From: Ricinus communis
Lineage: Eukaryota > Streptophyta > Magnoliopsida > Malpighiales > Euphorbiaceae
Direction of reading: 5' to 3'
Assembly (NCBI RefSeq): GCF_019578655.1
Contig: NC_063258.1
Coordinates: 31,562,802-31,626,801 of the forward strand
DNA: 64,000 bases
The position numbers were made by a program, and so were the translations under genes. The notes beneath the pieces are model-generated. The model saw nothing but the letters and a program-made list of their open reading frames with translations, made no database searches and was not told where the DNA came from. Of this stretch, positions 1-11,601 are shown one piece after another (position 1 is the stretch's first letter; each line of letters starts with the position of its first letter).

Positions 1-539
1 GAGATTGATTATCTCAATTTTTTTTTTGTCTACGTTGAATAAGTTAATTGAGTTGATTAGTAAATTGGAAAAACAAAAAACACCAGAATTTGTTTTATTG
101 AGCAAAGAGGGAGCGGGAAGTGCGCTTATCCCAGAGCTGACGTGGCAAACCCCGACAAAGAAGGGTCTGCCAGATCGACAGACGACTGCGTAACACACAT
201 TCATTTCGGCGCAGAGAGTTTGGATTGGTAAATAAAAGCAAAACTTGGCGCTCTGATTCTCTTTTATCAGAAAATAGCAGCACCAGCCGTAGCAACAGAG
301 AGTAATATGATTATTATGAGCTTAAAAGTTCAAATACAAACAGGCAATCTTAGCTCTGCAGCCGCAGTAAAAAATCTTCTTTGCACTCTGTTTTTACCAC
401 GCGTATATCATCTATGATAATCTCTAAACAACTAAAAGAAAATTTTCAGTTAAATATTTGAACTTGCGTCTTTTTTCTTTCTTCTGTTTTTGTTCTTGAA
501 ATTAGGGTTTTAGTTTCTTTTGGTTAATAACCAAATCAG
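1..539 (+). other. Upstream region and 5' UTR of the MLN51-type gene
   Basis: No coding feature is seen here. The last 100 bases are T-rich and contain TTAGGGTTTTAG, a motif common in plant leaders, just before the ATG at 540. The transcription start cannot be placed from sequence. Confidence 0.4.
138..147 (+). promoter_or_regulatory. TGACGTGGCA, bZIP (G-box/as-1-like) site
   Basis: The sequence contains TGACGTGGCA about 400 bases upstream of the MLN51-type start codon. ACGT-core elements of this form bind plant bZIP factors in general. Function here is inferred from the motif alone, and chance occurrence is possible. Confidence 0.25.
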
Positions 540-3500
540 ATGGTTAATGAAATGAAAAGCGAAGTGGAACAATCTGGTTACGATAGTAGCACTGATCCAG
601 AGGAAGGAGAGTGCCGGTGTATGCGAAGAAGAGAAGCGAGCAATGACGGTGATGAAAATGATAAAAGCAGACAAGAGAGAGATGTGCGGACTCATAAGAG
701 GAGAGAGATTTTTGGTTTTGAGGATGAAGTTGATGGCGTCGAAGGTGCACCAGAAGAGAGTGACGAGGAGGATAACCCATCGTATTTTAACGAACTTGAA
801 AAAGAAGAAGAAGAAGAGACTCCGGTTTTGAAGGAGAAATATTGTTGAAGCACCCAATACCTGCATAACTCAGCAGGCAAAGACCAACATTAAGGACCAA
901 CAGTCTTTAACTGCTGGTCAACGCCTCAGATATTAAGATCATCACAGGCCTAGTGAGGGAAAAGGAGCAACACCTCTCCCCTAAGGGAAAAGGCTGCTTC
1001 TACCTTTCCCTAAACAAAAAATTACCGTTGCTACAAGTGTATATAACAGGATACACACTTTCTTTGTAAATTCAAAATTTTTAATCATCCTTTTATCAAT
1101 AAAATCTCAGTTCTTCTACATTCGATTTTCCCACATGGTATCAGAGCAGGATTGATCCTGTCATCATCTACCCAACAATCAGAATTTTCTTTTTTCATCA
1201 TGTCACAAAATAATCTCACCAAACTCACAAACATTATGTTAAAAGGAAACCAGAATTATTTCGAGTGGTCAAGAGCAGTTTACATTGGTTTGAATGGCAG
1301 GAAAAAATTAGGGTTCATTACAGGAACCCTAACCAAGCCAACAATTCAAAACCCGAACCAGCCAACTAAAGAGGAGATTGAAACCATCGAAGAATGGCAG
1401 ACAAACGACCATTTGGTCATGTCCCTCATTACCAACACACAGAGCCCACCTCATTCTATGACGCTAACACCAATCCTAATTGGTGTAAGGCTATGCAAGA
1501 GGAACTCCAGGCTCTGAAAAAAAATGAAACATGGGATCTTGTTACCCTACCATTAAATAAAAAACCAGTTGGCTGTAAATGGGTATATAAGATCAAATAT
1601 AAGCATGACGGTACCATTGAAAGATACAAAGCCCGGCTAGTAGCAAAGGGTTTTACCCAAACTTATGGTGTAGATTACCAGGAGACCTTTGCTCCAGTAG
1701 CCAAAATGAGCACAGTCCGTATTTTATTGTCTGTTGCTACTAACTCAGGGTGGAGCTTATTTCAGATAGATGTCAAGAATGCCTTTCTTCAAGGGTCTCT
1801 AGCCGAAGAGGTATACATGAAACTTCCACCAGGCCATACATTAGCCTCTGAGCCTTCCCTGGTATGTAAATTAAAAAAGGCAATCTACGGGCTGAAACAA
1901 TCACCACGAGCATGGTATGCCAAGCTTAGTCAGTTTCTCTTAAAAATTAATTTCAGCAAGTGTACCTCTGACTCCTCTATGTTTGTTAAACACACTCACA
2001 CTCATACTATAATTATTTTAGTATATGTGGATGATATTATTATTACAGGGAATAACAATGAGAAGATTGAGGATGTAAAACAGGCTCTAAAGAAGGAATT
2101 TGATATCAAGGATCTCGGTCAACTAACTTACTTTCTTGGGATAGAAATAGCCAAATCTCATAAAGGTCTATTCCTATCTCAAAGAAAGTATGTCCTGGAT
2201 CTTCTGCAAGAAACAGGAAAAATAGGAGCCAAGCCTGTAGATACTCCAATGGAAACAAAAAACCGTCTCAATCTAGAGGATGGCAACCCTTTAAGTGACA
2301 TAGGTCACTACCAGCGGTTGGTAGGAAAATTAATCTACTTAACTGTCACCAGGCCTGATATTAGCTATGCCGTAAGCATGATTAGTCAGTTTATGCATGC
2401 TCCCCGTACTTCCCACCTGGATGCGGTCGACAGAATCCTAAGATATCTCAAGGGTACTCCAGGTCAAGGTATTCTGATGAAAAATAATAATAATGCTAAC
2501 ACCGTTGCTGGTTTCTCGATGCGATTAGGCGGGTCGACGTAAAATCGACCTCGGATTCCGTGTCTTTGTAGGAGGAAATCGGTAGCGTGGAAAAGCAAAA
2601 ACAATCAGTGTAATGAAGATCTAGTCGAGCCATGGCATCAACAACCAACGAGCTTATTTGGATTAAGCAAGTGCTTACTGACATTGGAGTAAAGTGCAAG
2701 GATCCAATGGAGATGTACTGTGACAACCAAGCAGCCAGACACATAGCATCAAACCCAGTCTTTCATGAAAGGACTAAACATATTGAAGTTGACCTCACTT
2801 CATAAGAGAAAAGGTCCAATCAGGAGAAATCACAACCCCGTTTGTCAGAAGCCACGATCAACTAGCAGATATCTTCACCAAGGCCCTAGACAAAGCAAGC
2901 CACCAAAGACTTCTAAGCAAGATGGGTTCTATCAACTTATTCGAACCCACCTTGAGGGGGAGTGTTGAAGCACCCAATACCTGCATAACTCAGCAGGCAA
3001 AGACCAACATTAAGGACCAACAGTCTTTAACTGCTGGTCAAGGCCTTAGATATCAAGATCATCACAGGCCTAGTGAGGGAAAAGGAGCAACACCTCTCCC
3101 CTAAGGGAAAAGGCTGCTTCTACCTTTTCCTAAACAAAAAATTACCGTTGCTACAAGTGTATATAACAGGATACACACTTTCTTTGTAAATTCAGAATTT
3201 TTAATCATCCTTTTATCAATAAAATCTCAGTTCTTCTACATTCGATTTTCCCACAAATATGCAAAGGAAGCGGAGGAGGAGGGGCAAAATAGGAAAGAGG
3301 AAAATGCGCCGGTAGTTCCTAGAATTGGTGCATTCTATATGCATGATGATCGATTTGGACGCAGGTGCTTACGTCACACAGTAATTGTAGTTCATTATGA
3401 GATCACACATTAAACATACATATGAGTTTTTGTTTTGAATCATTGTTATGCAGGAAATCAATCCAAAAGTATATCCAATGTTTGTTGTTTATATTCAGGC

Positions 3501-6383
3501 TTCAGGCACCATATCAATTACGAAATTCTGTTTTGAATTCTTTATGGCCTGCAGAAATTTGTTTGGTGCGCTTTTGAATTGACACTCCTAGTTTAGTTAT
3601 GTGTTTACTTAAAACATTGTTCACATAAATAAATCTGCTAAAACATGGATTTTTCTTTTTGTACTTTTACGAAAAGAATTTAAAGCACTTTGCAATAATT
3701 CAAACAAGAAAAGATATGATATTTCTTTGTAGCGTCACCCTGCTTATATAATTCTATAAGACATGTTTAAATTTATTTTGTTTGTCACCGGAATGAATTA
3801 GAAGTTACTTGATAGGTGTTAATTTTTGTCCAGGAGAGAAAAATATAGGTGTTAATTTTGTAGTTCAACTCTGTTGTTGTATGTTATTTTATTAGTGCTA
3901 CTATGAATATTATTATTGACATTTACTGATATCCATTTTTTTCCATAATGGGGATGCTTCATTTTCTCCCTTGTTGATGTGCTTAACCAAATTTATATAT
4001 GTTCATTCAGGATTACTTCTGGCAGAAGGAAATTGCAGGAATTCAAAGATGAAAAGAAATGGCAACATGACAAGTTTGAAGAGATGACCAAAGTTCCGTC
4101 CACTTGCTGAATGCTGTTTCTGATTTCTGAAAACTTTTTTATATGGTGTTGGGAAGATAATTTAGATTGATCCATCTTTTATGGTTGAATTTAAGCATTT
4201 TGTCATGGTGTGACACACAGTATCTGGATTTATCTTCAGGGGTACAGGATTTCTGATGAGCATAATCAAGGATACTATGGACACCAGGGCAGAGGCTACC
4301 ATATTAATGCCGACCAGTTTAAACCTAATGATAACTTTAACGGACAAAGCTACTCATCAAGACCTATAAAAGGGAGAGGACCTGTAAAGTGTAAACCTCT
4401 TAACAGCAGCAGTTATGTAGTTCCACTAACAAGAAATAAGGAGTAAGTTAATATGTTGTTTTCTTCCTTGTGTCACCTTTTGAGTAATAACAGCAGTAAC
4501 AGACTAATAGTCATTCTTTCCAAAAATTTCAGATCCAGGAAGCCCCCTGGTATGAACTCAAATATCAATTCAACAATATTGTTGTCACATGCTTCAGAGA
4601 TAGGTTCTGATTCACTCATCTCCAAGTCTAAGAAGATGTACCATCACGCAAGCTCTTCCAATCCTGGGATTTGTGTACCAAAGAAAAGGGATGTACAACC
4701 TAGAAAAACCGAAGGATATCTTCCAGGTGAGGACGTACGGTTGCCATGTCCCAATGCACATCTAAAGGGAAAGGATGTAAGCAGATATAATGTTGAATCT
4801 CTCCAATTGATAATTTCCCATCTGTCACTGACATCTTCTGACCAAGATGATAATTTCTCTTCGATGCGCTACCATCCTGCTGAACAAATATCTCCTGAAA
4901 GTCCAGTTTATTATCCTTCACAAGTGTATAATCACCAGTTTAGCTCACATTATGAGATTGCGCCTCAATCTTCATTTATAGCTCCATCACCAAGTGGATC
5001 CGATTTTGTAGTGGTGGCTAGCTCAAGGAAATCAGAAATGGCATGGTCTGGAAGAGGAATTGGCACTGCTCAAGGCTGTGGAACAGGTTCCCAATTTGGC
5101 GAAACCTATGGCCATCAAAACTTCATCACCACCACACCACTTATGCATAGTATGTTGTTTTTTCTTTTTCTTTTTCCTTGTACTTTTTGAAGTAGCAGTT
5201 TAACTACTTGCACTAGCAGCAACTGTGATTATAATTATTCACGGTCCCTTATCTTAGGCCTATACCAAAAAATACCTGAACCATCACCTTTTTTATGATT
5301 TTGATCCTTATAGTACTGTGATCATTGGAAGTTGGCACTCCCTGCCTTCATTTAATTTCAAATTTTGAAATGATTCTGAATGCAGCTATGCAAGTTATCA
5401 ACCAGCTTGCTGTGGGGGATCTTATCGAGCTAGCTGCTGAAAGCAGTGCTGCTAGATATATGACTCAGATCCACATTGGTTTTGGTGATTCTGAGTTGAC
5501 TCGATATGCTATCCCAAAGTTTTCTTTTGTAGGTTTCTTCTTTAGTTGCATTGCAGTCACCTGAAATATCAAAAAGTTTAGGATCTCAATCTAAGGTAGC
5601 TCCTTGGATAAACCAACCCACCAAAGGCAATAATATCACAAGATCTGTATCAGAATGTACTTTGTGTATCAATATGTTCTGGGTCATGGTCGTACCATGG
5701 TTACTGGAGAAAATTAAACTGGCTGAGGATTAGGATCTAATTCTTGCTGTCAGTTCTGTTTCAGTAGTGGTGCATATTTCTCTAATAAAACTGCAGTTTT
5801 TTTTTTGTTACTTCTTCTGCATTGGGTGTTTATTTGTCTTTAATCCTGTAACATAATTCATGCTCTATCCTCCTATATGAGGCAACTCACAGTTTTTATT
5901 TACTTCTGAGCATTTCTTAATTGCCAGGCCTCAGAAAATCGTTTCAATTTATCCTACTCTTCTCTGCCTTGGAATTTCATTTTAAGTGCCCCTCACTCTC
6001 TTGCTAAATGACAAAACTCTTACAGAAGTATATAACCAGTTTTTACAGTTGAAGTAAAACTCAGTTTTCTTCACTTCCTCAGCAGCAATGGAGCAGGTGC
6101 AGGAAGACCTGGTAAACCTCCAGATGGAATTGGTTAGTAAGATTATGACATTTTTGTCTAGCTACTGCTTGTTGCTTCATTATATGTTAGTTTACAGTTA
6201 ATGATTCCAGATGCAGGCACTGCAAAGAATCAATACAGGCACCAAAGGATCAAGCCTCAAAGGCAAGTTGACTCTTCTGCCTATTTTTTAGCGGATGTAT
6301 ATGCTTACGCCAGTGCCTCGTGTCTATGTTTATTATACAGATATTCAAGGATGAAATTTTACACACTAAAGTGGACAGATTAG
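540..6383 (+). CDS. MLN51: Barentsz/MLN51 (CASC3)-type exon junction complex protein, exon 1 interrupted by a copia element
   Basis: Family role: Btz/MLN51 proteins bind eIF4A-III in the exon junction complex and act in mRNA surveillance and localisation. Proposed exons are 540-842 plus 3261-3364 (one exon split by the insertion), 4011-4092, 4240-4442, 4533-5149, 5386 to about 5530, an uncertain part, about 6085-6132, 6211-6262 and 6341-6383. Visible hallmarks are an acidic, charged N-terminus with MRRREAS (about residues 30-36), then after the element GAFYMHDDRFGR and KKWQHDKFEEM, the Btz core, then a Gly/Arg-rich and low-complexity tail ending near RYSRMKF. The reading frame is intact across the split exon if one 5-bp target duplication is removed, so the gene was coding before the insertion. 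As it stands, translation from 540 stops just inside the LTR (TGA at 846-848). The structure between 5386 and 6085 is unresolved, and a frame change near 5530-5560 is not explained. Normal function of this copy is doubtful unless the insertion is heterozygous or an assembly variant. Confidence 0.8.
843..1135 (+). repeat. 5' LTR of copia element 1
   Basis: Direct repeat of 2963-3255 with 5 hand-counted mismatches. It starts TGTTGAAG and ends CCCACA, and contains a TATATAACAGG stretch (about 1040-1050) compatible with an LTR promoter TATA box. Confidence 0.93.
1136..1147 (+). other. Primer binding site of copia element 1
   Basis: TGGTATCAGAGC directly abuts the 5' LTR. This is the usual plant copia priming site, complementary to the 3' end of initiator tRNA-Met. 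Confidence 0.85.
1201..1437 (+). pseudogene. gag 5' fragment of copia element 1
   Basis: The frame from the ATG at 1201 reads MSQNNLTKLTNIMLKGNQN, followed by a Trp-Ser-Arg segment and an LGFITGTL-like segment, the usual start of plant copia gag (DUF4219/UBN2 type). The gag resemblance stops near 1437, where the sequence passes directly into pol in a different frame. The zinc knuckle is absent. It is a deletion remnant. Confidence 0.7.
1440..2961 (+). pseudogene. Reverse transcriptase/RNase H remnant of copia element 1
   Basis: The open frame to 2542 shows the RVT_2 family: W-E-L/V-type N-terminus, KWVYKIKYKHDG, ARLVAKGFTQ, DYQETFAPVAK, DVKNAFLQG, the catalytic YVDDIIITG (about 2023-2050) and YLKGTPGQ. 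Past 2515 the RNase H domain continues, but small deletions and frame changes break it. Downstream pieces (MYCDNQAA near 2713-2736, RTKHIEVD near 2771-2794) lie in other frames. It is not translatable as one protein. Confidence 0.85.
2963..3255 (+). repeat. 3' LTR of copia element 1
   Basis: Partner of 843-1135, preceded by a purine-rich tract and followed by the target duplication AATAT at 3256-3260. Confidence 0.93.
6263..6340 (+). other. GC-AG intron of the MLN51-type gene
   Basis: The donor reads AAAG|GCAAGT and the acceptor TATACAG. Splicing here joins CAAAG to ATATTCAAGG and yields KPQRYSRMKF, matching the conserved C-terminal RRYSEM-type motif of plant MLN51 as recalled. No GT donor in the vicinity gives that frame. 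Confidence 0.6.
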
Positions 6384-6393
6384 GTCATTTATA

Positions 6394-6490
6394 AATGAGC
6401 AGGTTGGCTTATTGATCCTTTGCAAATTGTATCTTCTATTGAATGAGCAGGTTGGTTTATTGATCCTTCCGCAAATTGTATTTTCTATTG
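6394..6490 (+). repeat. Tandem duplication, 48-bp unit, 3' flank of the MLN51-type gene
   Basis: Two adjoining copies begin AATGAGCAGGTTGG at 6394 and 6442, differing at a few positions. They lie just past the stop codon, probably in the 3' UTR. Confidence 0.85.
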
Positions 6491-8429
6491 TGAATTTTGA
6501 GATGCTTTAATTTTTGATGCCTCAGATCTTCCTTACCCTTATATTTCTAGCTACCTAGTCTTAATTACGGAGTACAGACCACATTACTCCGTGCACTGGT
6601 ATGTGAATCTTAGCAGTTCAAGTGCTTGTTTTTAAGTTCATTACCTGATATGCATTTTTTTTCCTAATCTGTAAATACTTATTAATAATGTTTTACAATG
6701 TAGTTTTTGTTTAAAAGGCTGGATGTACTAATATAATTCTTTCTAATTTTTCAGCTATTTTTTTTCTTTATTATGTATTTCTGTTACTTTAATGTCTGGT
6801 TTATTATTGAAGAATACTCTTTTGACACTCACCTTTGCTTTTCTGTTTTATTTTTGATGTTTTATTCAATGAAATTGTGATTAGTGCTCTATTTGCTTAA
6901 AATCTATTAAAAGTTCATTTGCAAATGAATCTTCATGTTTGAATGTTAAATAATAACTATAGAACTCATTTAAAATGAAATAATGATTGTATTTCGAATA
7001 AATTGCAATAAAAAAATATTGAAAGAAAAATATGGGAGAAAAGAATAGAATAAAATGTCGAAATTGCAAAGATATTTTGATCCAATGAAATGTATTGATT
7101 TAATAATGTGAAACTTATTTAAAAATTTGATCTATTTTTCAGTTGTAACCAATTTTATAAATTTAATTATGTTACAAATTCAAACACATAAATTATGAAA
7201 TTGCAAATAAATTGTTTTGGGATTTATTTGAACCAAATACAATGTATGTAGATGTAGGTGTAAGGTTTATGATGCTTAAGATCTATCTCCGGGTATGACA
7301 ATTAGAGTCTTGATATTTTATTTTTCTATAGTACTTCAAATGATTTTTTTTTCAATCTTACGAGGAGCTCAGAGTCTGAGGGTTTATCGTTAGTTGTTGC
7401 TTTCTGTTCGTCTTTCCATGCTGAAGAAGTACGTCTTAATATGTATTTTGGGTATACATGAATTATAAATTTCTGTAAAGCTGATAATCCAACGCTGCTT
7501 GATTCATGTTGCATTTTTTGGTGTATCAGAAAGACGATTGATGGAAAAGAACTATTTGATATCGTACGGAGGCAGTTGCAAGCCTTCATGGAGCAAATGA
7601 ACTGTCGGGACCTCCTACTCCTTTTTGTACAGATCACGGATACAGAATGACAAGTGGGGGAAACAAACTCAACACGGTTGCTTATCAAGTTTGAAGCTGC
7701 TGTATATACTTTTAGCTCTCTCTTATTTACACGCATACGCTCAAAGGCAATCTTCCTTTATGCTACTGATGGTCATGATACACAAATTCAAGAAACTATG
7801 CATTTTGCGGAGAGCCCCTTTCATGGTTAGTACAGAGCACTACTAGACTCTGATGCCAAGATAGGTTATTTTCAAATTTTATTATTTGAACTGCTTTCTA
7901 ATTTCTAATCACTATTAGTCCAATGAGTTATTTAGAACCCTATGGACTAAACTAGTTGTTGCTCCCATCGTCCCCAACCTTCTCTCCAGATGCAGGTTTT
8001 GATGTGTGGGTGGGTATCACCTTCCTTACAAAATGTAAGGCCATTTTTGCACAAATATAATAAGCCACCGTCTACCTAAAAAAAATCTTGGTACCTGTAT
8101 ACATCTTGATTGGTTTATAACGATACATATTTTTAGACTTTAAAATTATCCTAATATATATTGTTTATTCAATTTCTAGATTCAATATATTGAAGAAGCT
8201 AAAAAAAAATCCTAAAAAGTTGGGTAGATAACTAGATCAAAGACATCTTTTATAATAATTTTGTTTACTTTACTTTATGGAAATCATATATTATCAGCAA
8301 CTACCATTATGAAATAAAGCTCATCCCATTCTCATAAAATAAAATAAAAACAAAGTAACAAATAATAATGATAATGATAAAGTAACCAGAATGTATCACT
8401 ACTCAACAAATTATTTCATTAGTGTTCAA

Positions 8430-8735
8430 AAAAAAATTATTAAGTTTACAAAATTTATTAAACTAAACTATCTGTAACTAACTAAATTTTCTTCTTTCAT
8501 TTTTACATTTCTATAATATATCATATATTATATCCCTCTTGCTGCAAATTCTGAATCCAAACTTTTCAAAAATCCTTAAATACATTTGATTTTCTAATTT
8601 TTTAATGTTTAAGGTTTTATGAAAACGTTAAAGAAAAAATTTATCAAAATATTGTGGAAAAACTTTTGTAATTTTTGATCAATTTTTTCTTAATTATTTA
8701 AATTTTCTATCTATACAAGGATATCAAACTTTTCC
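8430..8735 (+). repeat. Dispersed repeat, copy 1
   Basis: Shares a collinear series of words with 15885-16182 in the same orientation: GCAAATTCTGAATCCAAA, TTTTCTAATTTTTTA, TTTTATGAAAACGTTAAAGA, CAATTTTTTCTTAATTAT and AAATTTTCTATC. The copies are clearly diverged and AT-rich, which suggests an old non-coding transposon piece. Confidence 0.8.
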
Positions 8736-9463
8736 TATTTTATTCTTTCTAAATTCTGTATAATATTTTTACATTTTTTTTAACTACATCAAATGAAAAT
8801 CCACTTTTAAAATCTTATTCAAATTAATATATATATATATTTACCATTCGATTAACCTTATGAGTTGGTTATTTACATCTTTAAGCTCTTTACATATATT
8901 AATGAAATTAAACCTAAATTTCGTGGAAATCATATTGGTCTTCTAATTCAACAACTAATATTTAAACTAAACATTTATTTTTAAAAATTAACCTTTTATT
9001 TAAATAAATACTACATTTATCATAAAATATATTAAATAAAAGAATTCATTTTTGTAAATGAATTCTATTTGAGACACTGAAAACTAACAACGCAGTACTT
9101 CCAGTCTTCCGTTCTATTTTTATCTACCATTTGTAGGATGGTCATTAAACAAAATTTATATATACATGCTTATAAAAAATGTACACATCAATTCATTACT
9201 TTTCTTCTCGTTATTGTAATTAGTTGGTTAATCTTATTATATATATAACAAGACATTTATGACTGAATAAAATTTACGACTATAAAAAGATTATAATTTA
9301 ATGAAGTATTAAGATTTTTTTTTTAACTTAATATTTAATATTGTTGGTAAAATAATAGGAATGAGAAATAAGATACATTATTATCTTAACATATTATAAA
9401 AATAAAATTAAAGGAATAAAATAATAATATTGTAAAACAAATATAGCATAATATATATTTAAA

Positions 9464-9488
<25 letters not shown>
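9464..9488. repeat. (TA)n microsatellite
   Basis: Uninterrupted TA dinucleotide run within AT-rich spacer DNA. Confidence 0.9.
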
Positions 9489-9494
<6 letters not shown>

Positions 9495-9574
9495 TTTTTA
9501 AAATAAAACTTGAGAAATTTATAATTAATTACAAGATAGAATGTATTCTCATTGATTCTGGTCAAATGTGTTCA

Positions 9575-10150
9575 GGCCTGATCCTGCAAGACAATAAGAG
9601 CGAGGAAAGAGTGTCAGTAGAGAGACTAACAAGGCCACTCCAACGAGCAAGCAAGTGTGGGTTCATAAAAAGGAAGGAAAAGAACAAAGAACAAAAGGTT
9701 TAAGAGTTAGGGTGATTTTCCCTAATTTCTCTCATCATGTATTCTATATAAATACATATGAGATAAGGATAGGATTTTAGGAGATTTTTGCTCCTATTGG
9801 TCCATCCATTTCCTTCTTCCTCATTAGTTGCTTCTCTTAGTACTATAGTCAGTTCATTGGCTGCTGGTACTGTGTTGTTTAGAGACGGACACAAGTCTTA
9901 TTTTTGTTGCTTTGGCCTTAAGTTGGATTGTTAGATGATTTGTCGGGTCTTCTAGATCAGATCTTTTCCAATGGAAGTTTTCATGATTACTGTCGGTGAT
10001 GACATGCATAGTAGGAGGAGCCCATTTAGTCTCTTACCTTTTCGGTTTTGTATGCTTGAGAGACTATGTGCAGTCTCTATGGAGATCCATCAGTCTTACT
10101 GCTAATGACTCGATATCAATATCTATATGAAACTATTCTAAATTGTAACA
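9575..10150. mobile_element. LTR-like block (possible solo LTR)
   Basis: This is an island of higher complexity between very AT-rich flanks. It contains direct-repeat-like purine stretches, a TATA-like TATATAAATACATATGAG (about 9744-9761) and later CT-rich text. There is no internal coding region, no primer binding site and no second copy in the window, and ends and target duplications could not be fixed. A solo LTR is one reading; ordinary intergenic DNA is another. Confidence 0.25.
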
Positions 10151-11510
10151 GGAATTTTTTATAATTATGTAAAAATTATTTTTATATAAAATATCACTAT
10201 AGAGATATTTTATTTTATATATATATAGTGGTGCATTACAGTTGGTGATTAGCGAAAACAGTCCGAGTGAGGAGAAGCTGAGAGGGTGCTTCTTAGATGA
10301 AAGACATGTTCTCTCAATTTTCGCTGTATCCTTTTATCCTCTGCTTCTTAGATGCTCTACCACATGAAATTCTTGCACCCAACTTTTATTGGTTCCATTA
10401 TATATATGAAAAGGTCATGTGACCAACATGAATTCACTAATTCTAGCTTTTTTTATTATTATTTTTTAATTCTCCTTCAAAATTCGTCTTCTTCTTTGAT
10501 CCATTATAAGAAACATTCATCACATGGACCAACCTGTGTGGAGAATAGACCCACTAATAACCTAAAAGAAAAAAGAAAAGAAAAGAAATTTTTTAATCTT
10601 TCAATAATTTAATACCCTTATGAGCTCATGGTCTCCAATAATTCATAGCTTCTTGTCCCATTTCCACTATTATGTATTGAAATTGAATGTTCCAACACAG
10701 TTGTCCAACACCTTCTGCAGTGTTTTTCGACTATTAATCTATAAATTACCCACTTTCTCTTTTATCTACCAATTCATGTATAGCCTATCTGAAATAGAAA
10801 TGTCTACAATCTCATAATGGTATAAGAGATATTACATCTGTGTAATATTCTATTCCTAAACACTTGTTTTGACCTAATATGCTCAGTGGGGGCATGCAAA
10901 ACAAAGATGCTTATCCAGACTAATTTACACACATTTTTTACTACCAGCATGACATGTTATGAAGTTTGATGTTTCTACTTCCACTATTGGGTGGCGGTGA
11001 CCCTTGTCTTCTCTTCCTTTTTGCTTCACCTCTTGAGCATCATGAAATGACCTTTTCTTTTCTTTCTTTCCTTTTTTTTTTTTTTTTGTTTTCTTTGGGG
11101 CTTACAGTGAAATAGGCATTTATATCCCTTGCCTTTAGTGCATGTTATATGTGTTCCCCCACTTTTAGTTCCATACTATACTCCATTGCTGATTAATTAA
11201 ATTTCATTCTCACATGAAAGTTCCCTCCTTCCAAGCCTTTTTATCGAAGGTAGAATAGATCCCGTCTTCTTTTAGTTCATCACATGACACGATCTCTATT
11301 TGGGTTCTTGAGTACCTTTTTTTCTCTACATTTTAATCAGCGATCTATACATGAAAATAGGTCATCAATCATAATAATGTCTTTTCTTTTTCATAAGTTT
11401 CTTTTGGGTTGCTCTATCTTCTGAGCTTTTTTGCCTTTCCCAACAAAATCTGACCTTTGTTCAGTCTATAATGCATGCTGCTGGTGTGCCATAAAGTGGT
11501 GTTTTTTAGG

Positions 11511-11528
11511 TATATATTTAAATATAAA
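11511..11528 (+). promoter_or_regulatory. TATA-box region of the HMA-domain gene
   Basis: TATATATTTAAATATAAA lies 74-91 bases before the start codon at 11602. This is a plausible TATA box with a short leader, placed by motif only. Confidence 0.35.
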
Positions 11529-11601
11529 GAGATAGAGGGGTTAGCTTCTTTGATTTGTTTTGATTTCTATTGGTAGGGAAGAAAAATATTCTTTTGTAAA
11601 A

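Larger units (their letters stand above)
843..3255 (+). mobile_element. Internally deleted Ty1/copia LTR retrotransposon in MLN51 exon 1
   Basis: The element is 2,413 bp long. It has two 293-bp LTRs beginning TGTTGAAG and ending CCCACA, a primer binding site TGGTATCAGAGC right after the 5' LTR, a purine-rich tract (GAGGGGGAG) right before the 3' LTR, and a perfect 5-bp target duplication AATAT (838-842 and 3256-3260). The interior keeps only the start of gag and the reverse transcriptase/RNase H part of pol. Protease and integrase are missing and the RNase H region is frameshifted, so it could move only with proteins supplied in trans. Hand comparison of the LTRs finds 5 mismatches in 293 positions, which indicates a young insertion. 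It has the same orientation as the host gene. Confidence 0.93.
6491..11510. other. Gene-poor spacer
   Basis: No convincing gene is seen. From about 6640 to 7330 and from about 8080 to 9540 the DNA is very AT-rich. Between about 7330 and 7850 it is less AT-rich and has short open frames on both strands that I do not recognise. The stretch 9575-10150 looks like an LTR or other transposon remnant (listed separately). From 10250 to 11500 only T-rich, low-complexity sequence is seen, including a poly-T run near 11068-11087. Confidence 0.5.

Noticed and set aside
5533..5556. A 24-base intron that would connect the two open pieces of MLN51 exon 5
   Set aside because: Too short for a spliceosomal intron and would not fix the frame difference. 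The local structure is left as unresolved.
7326..7736. 136-codon minus-strand open frame, with shorter plus-strand frames over the same stretch (for example about 7567-7695)
   Set aside because: No recognisable domain, no supporting splice structure, and frames on both strands of similar quality. Possibly a decayed gene fragment, but not supportable from sequence.
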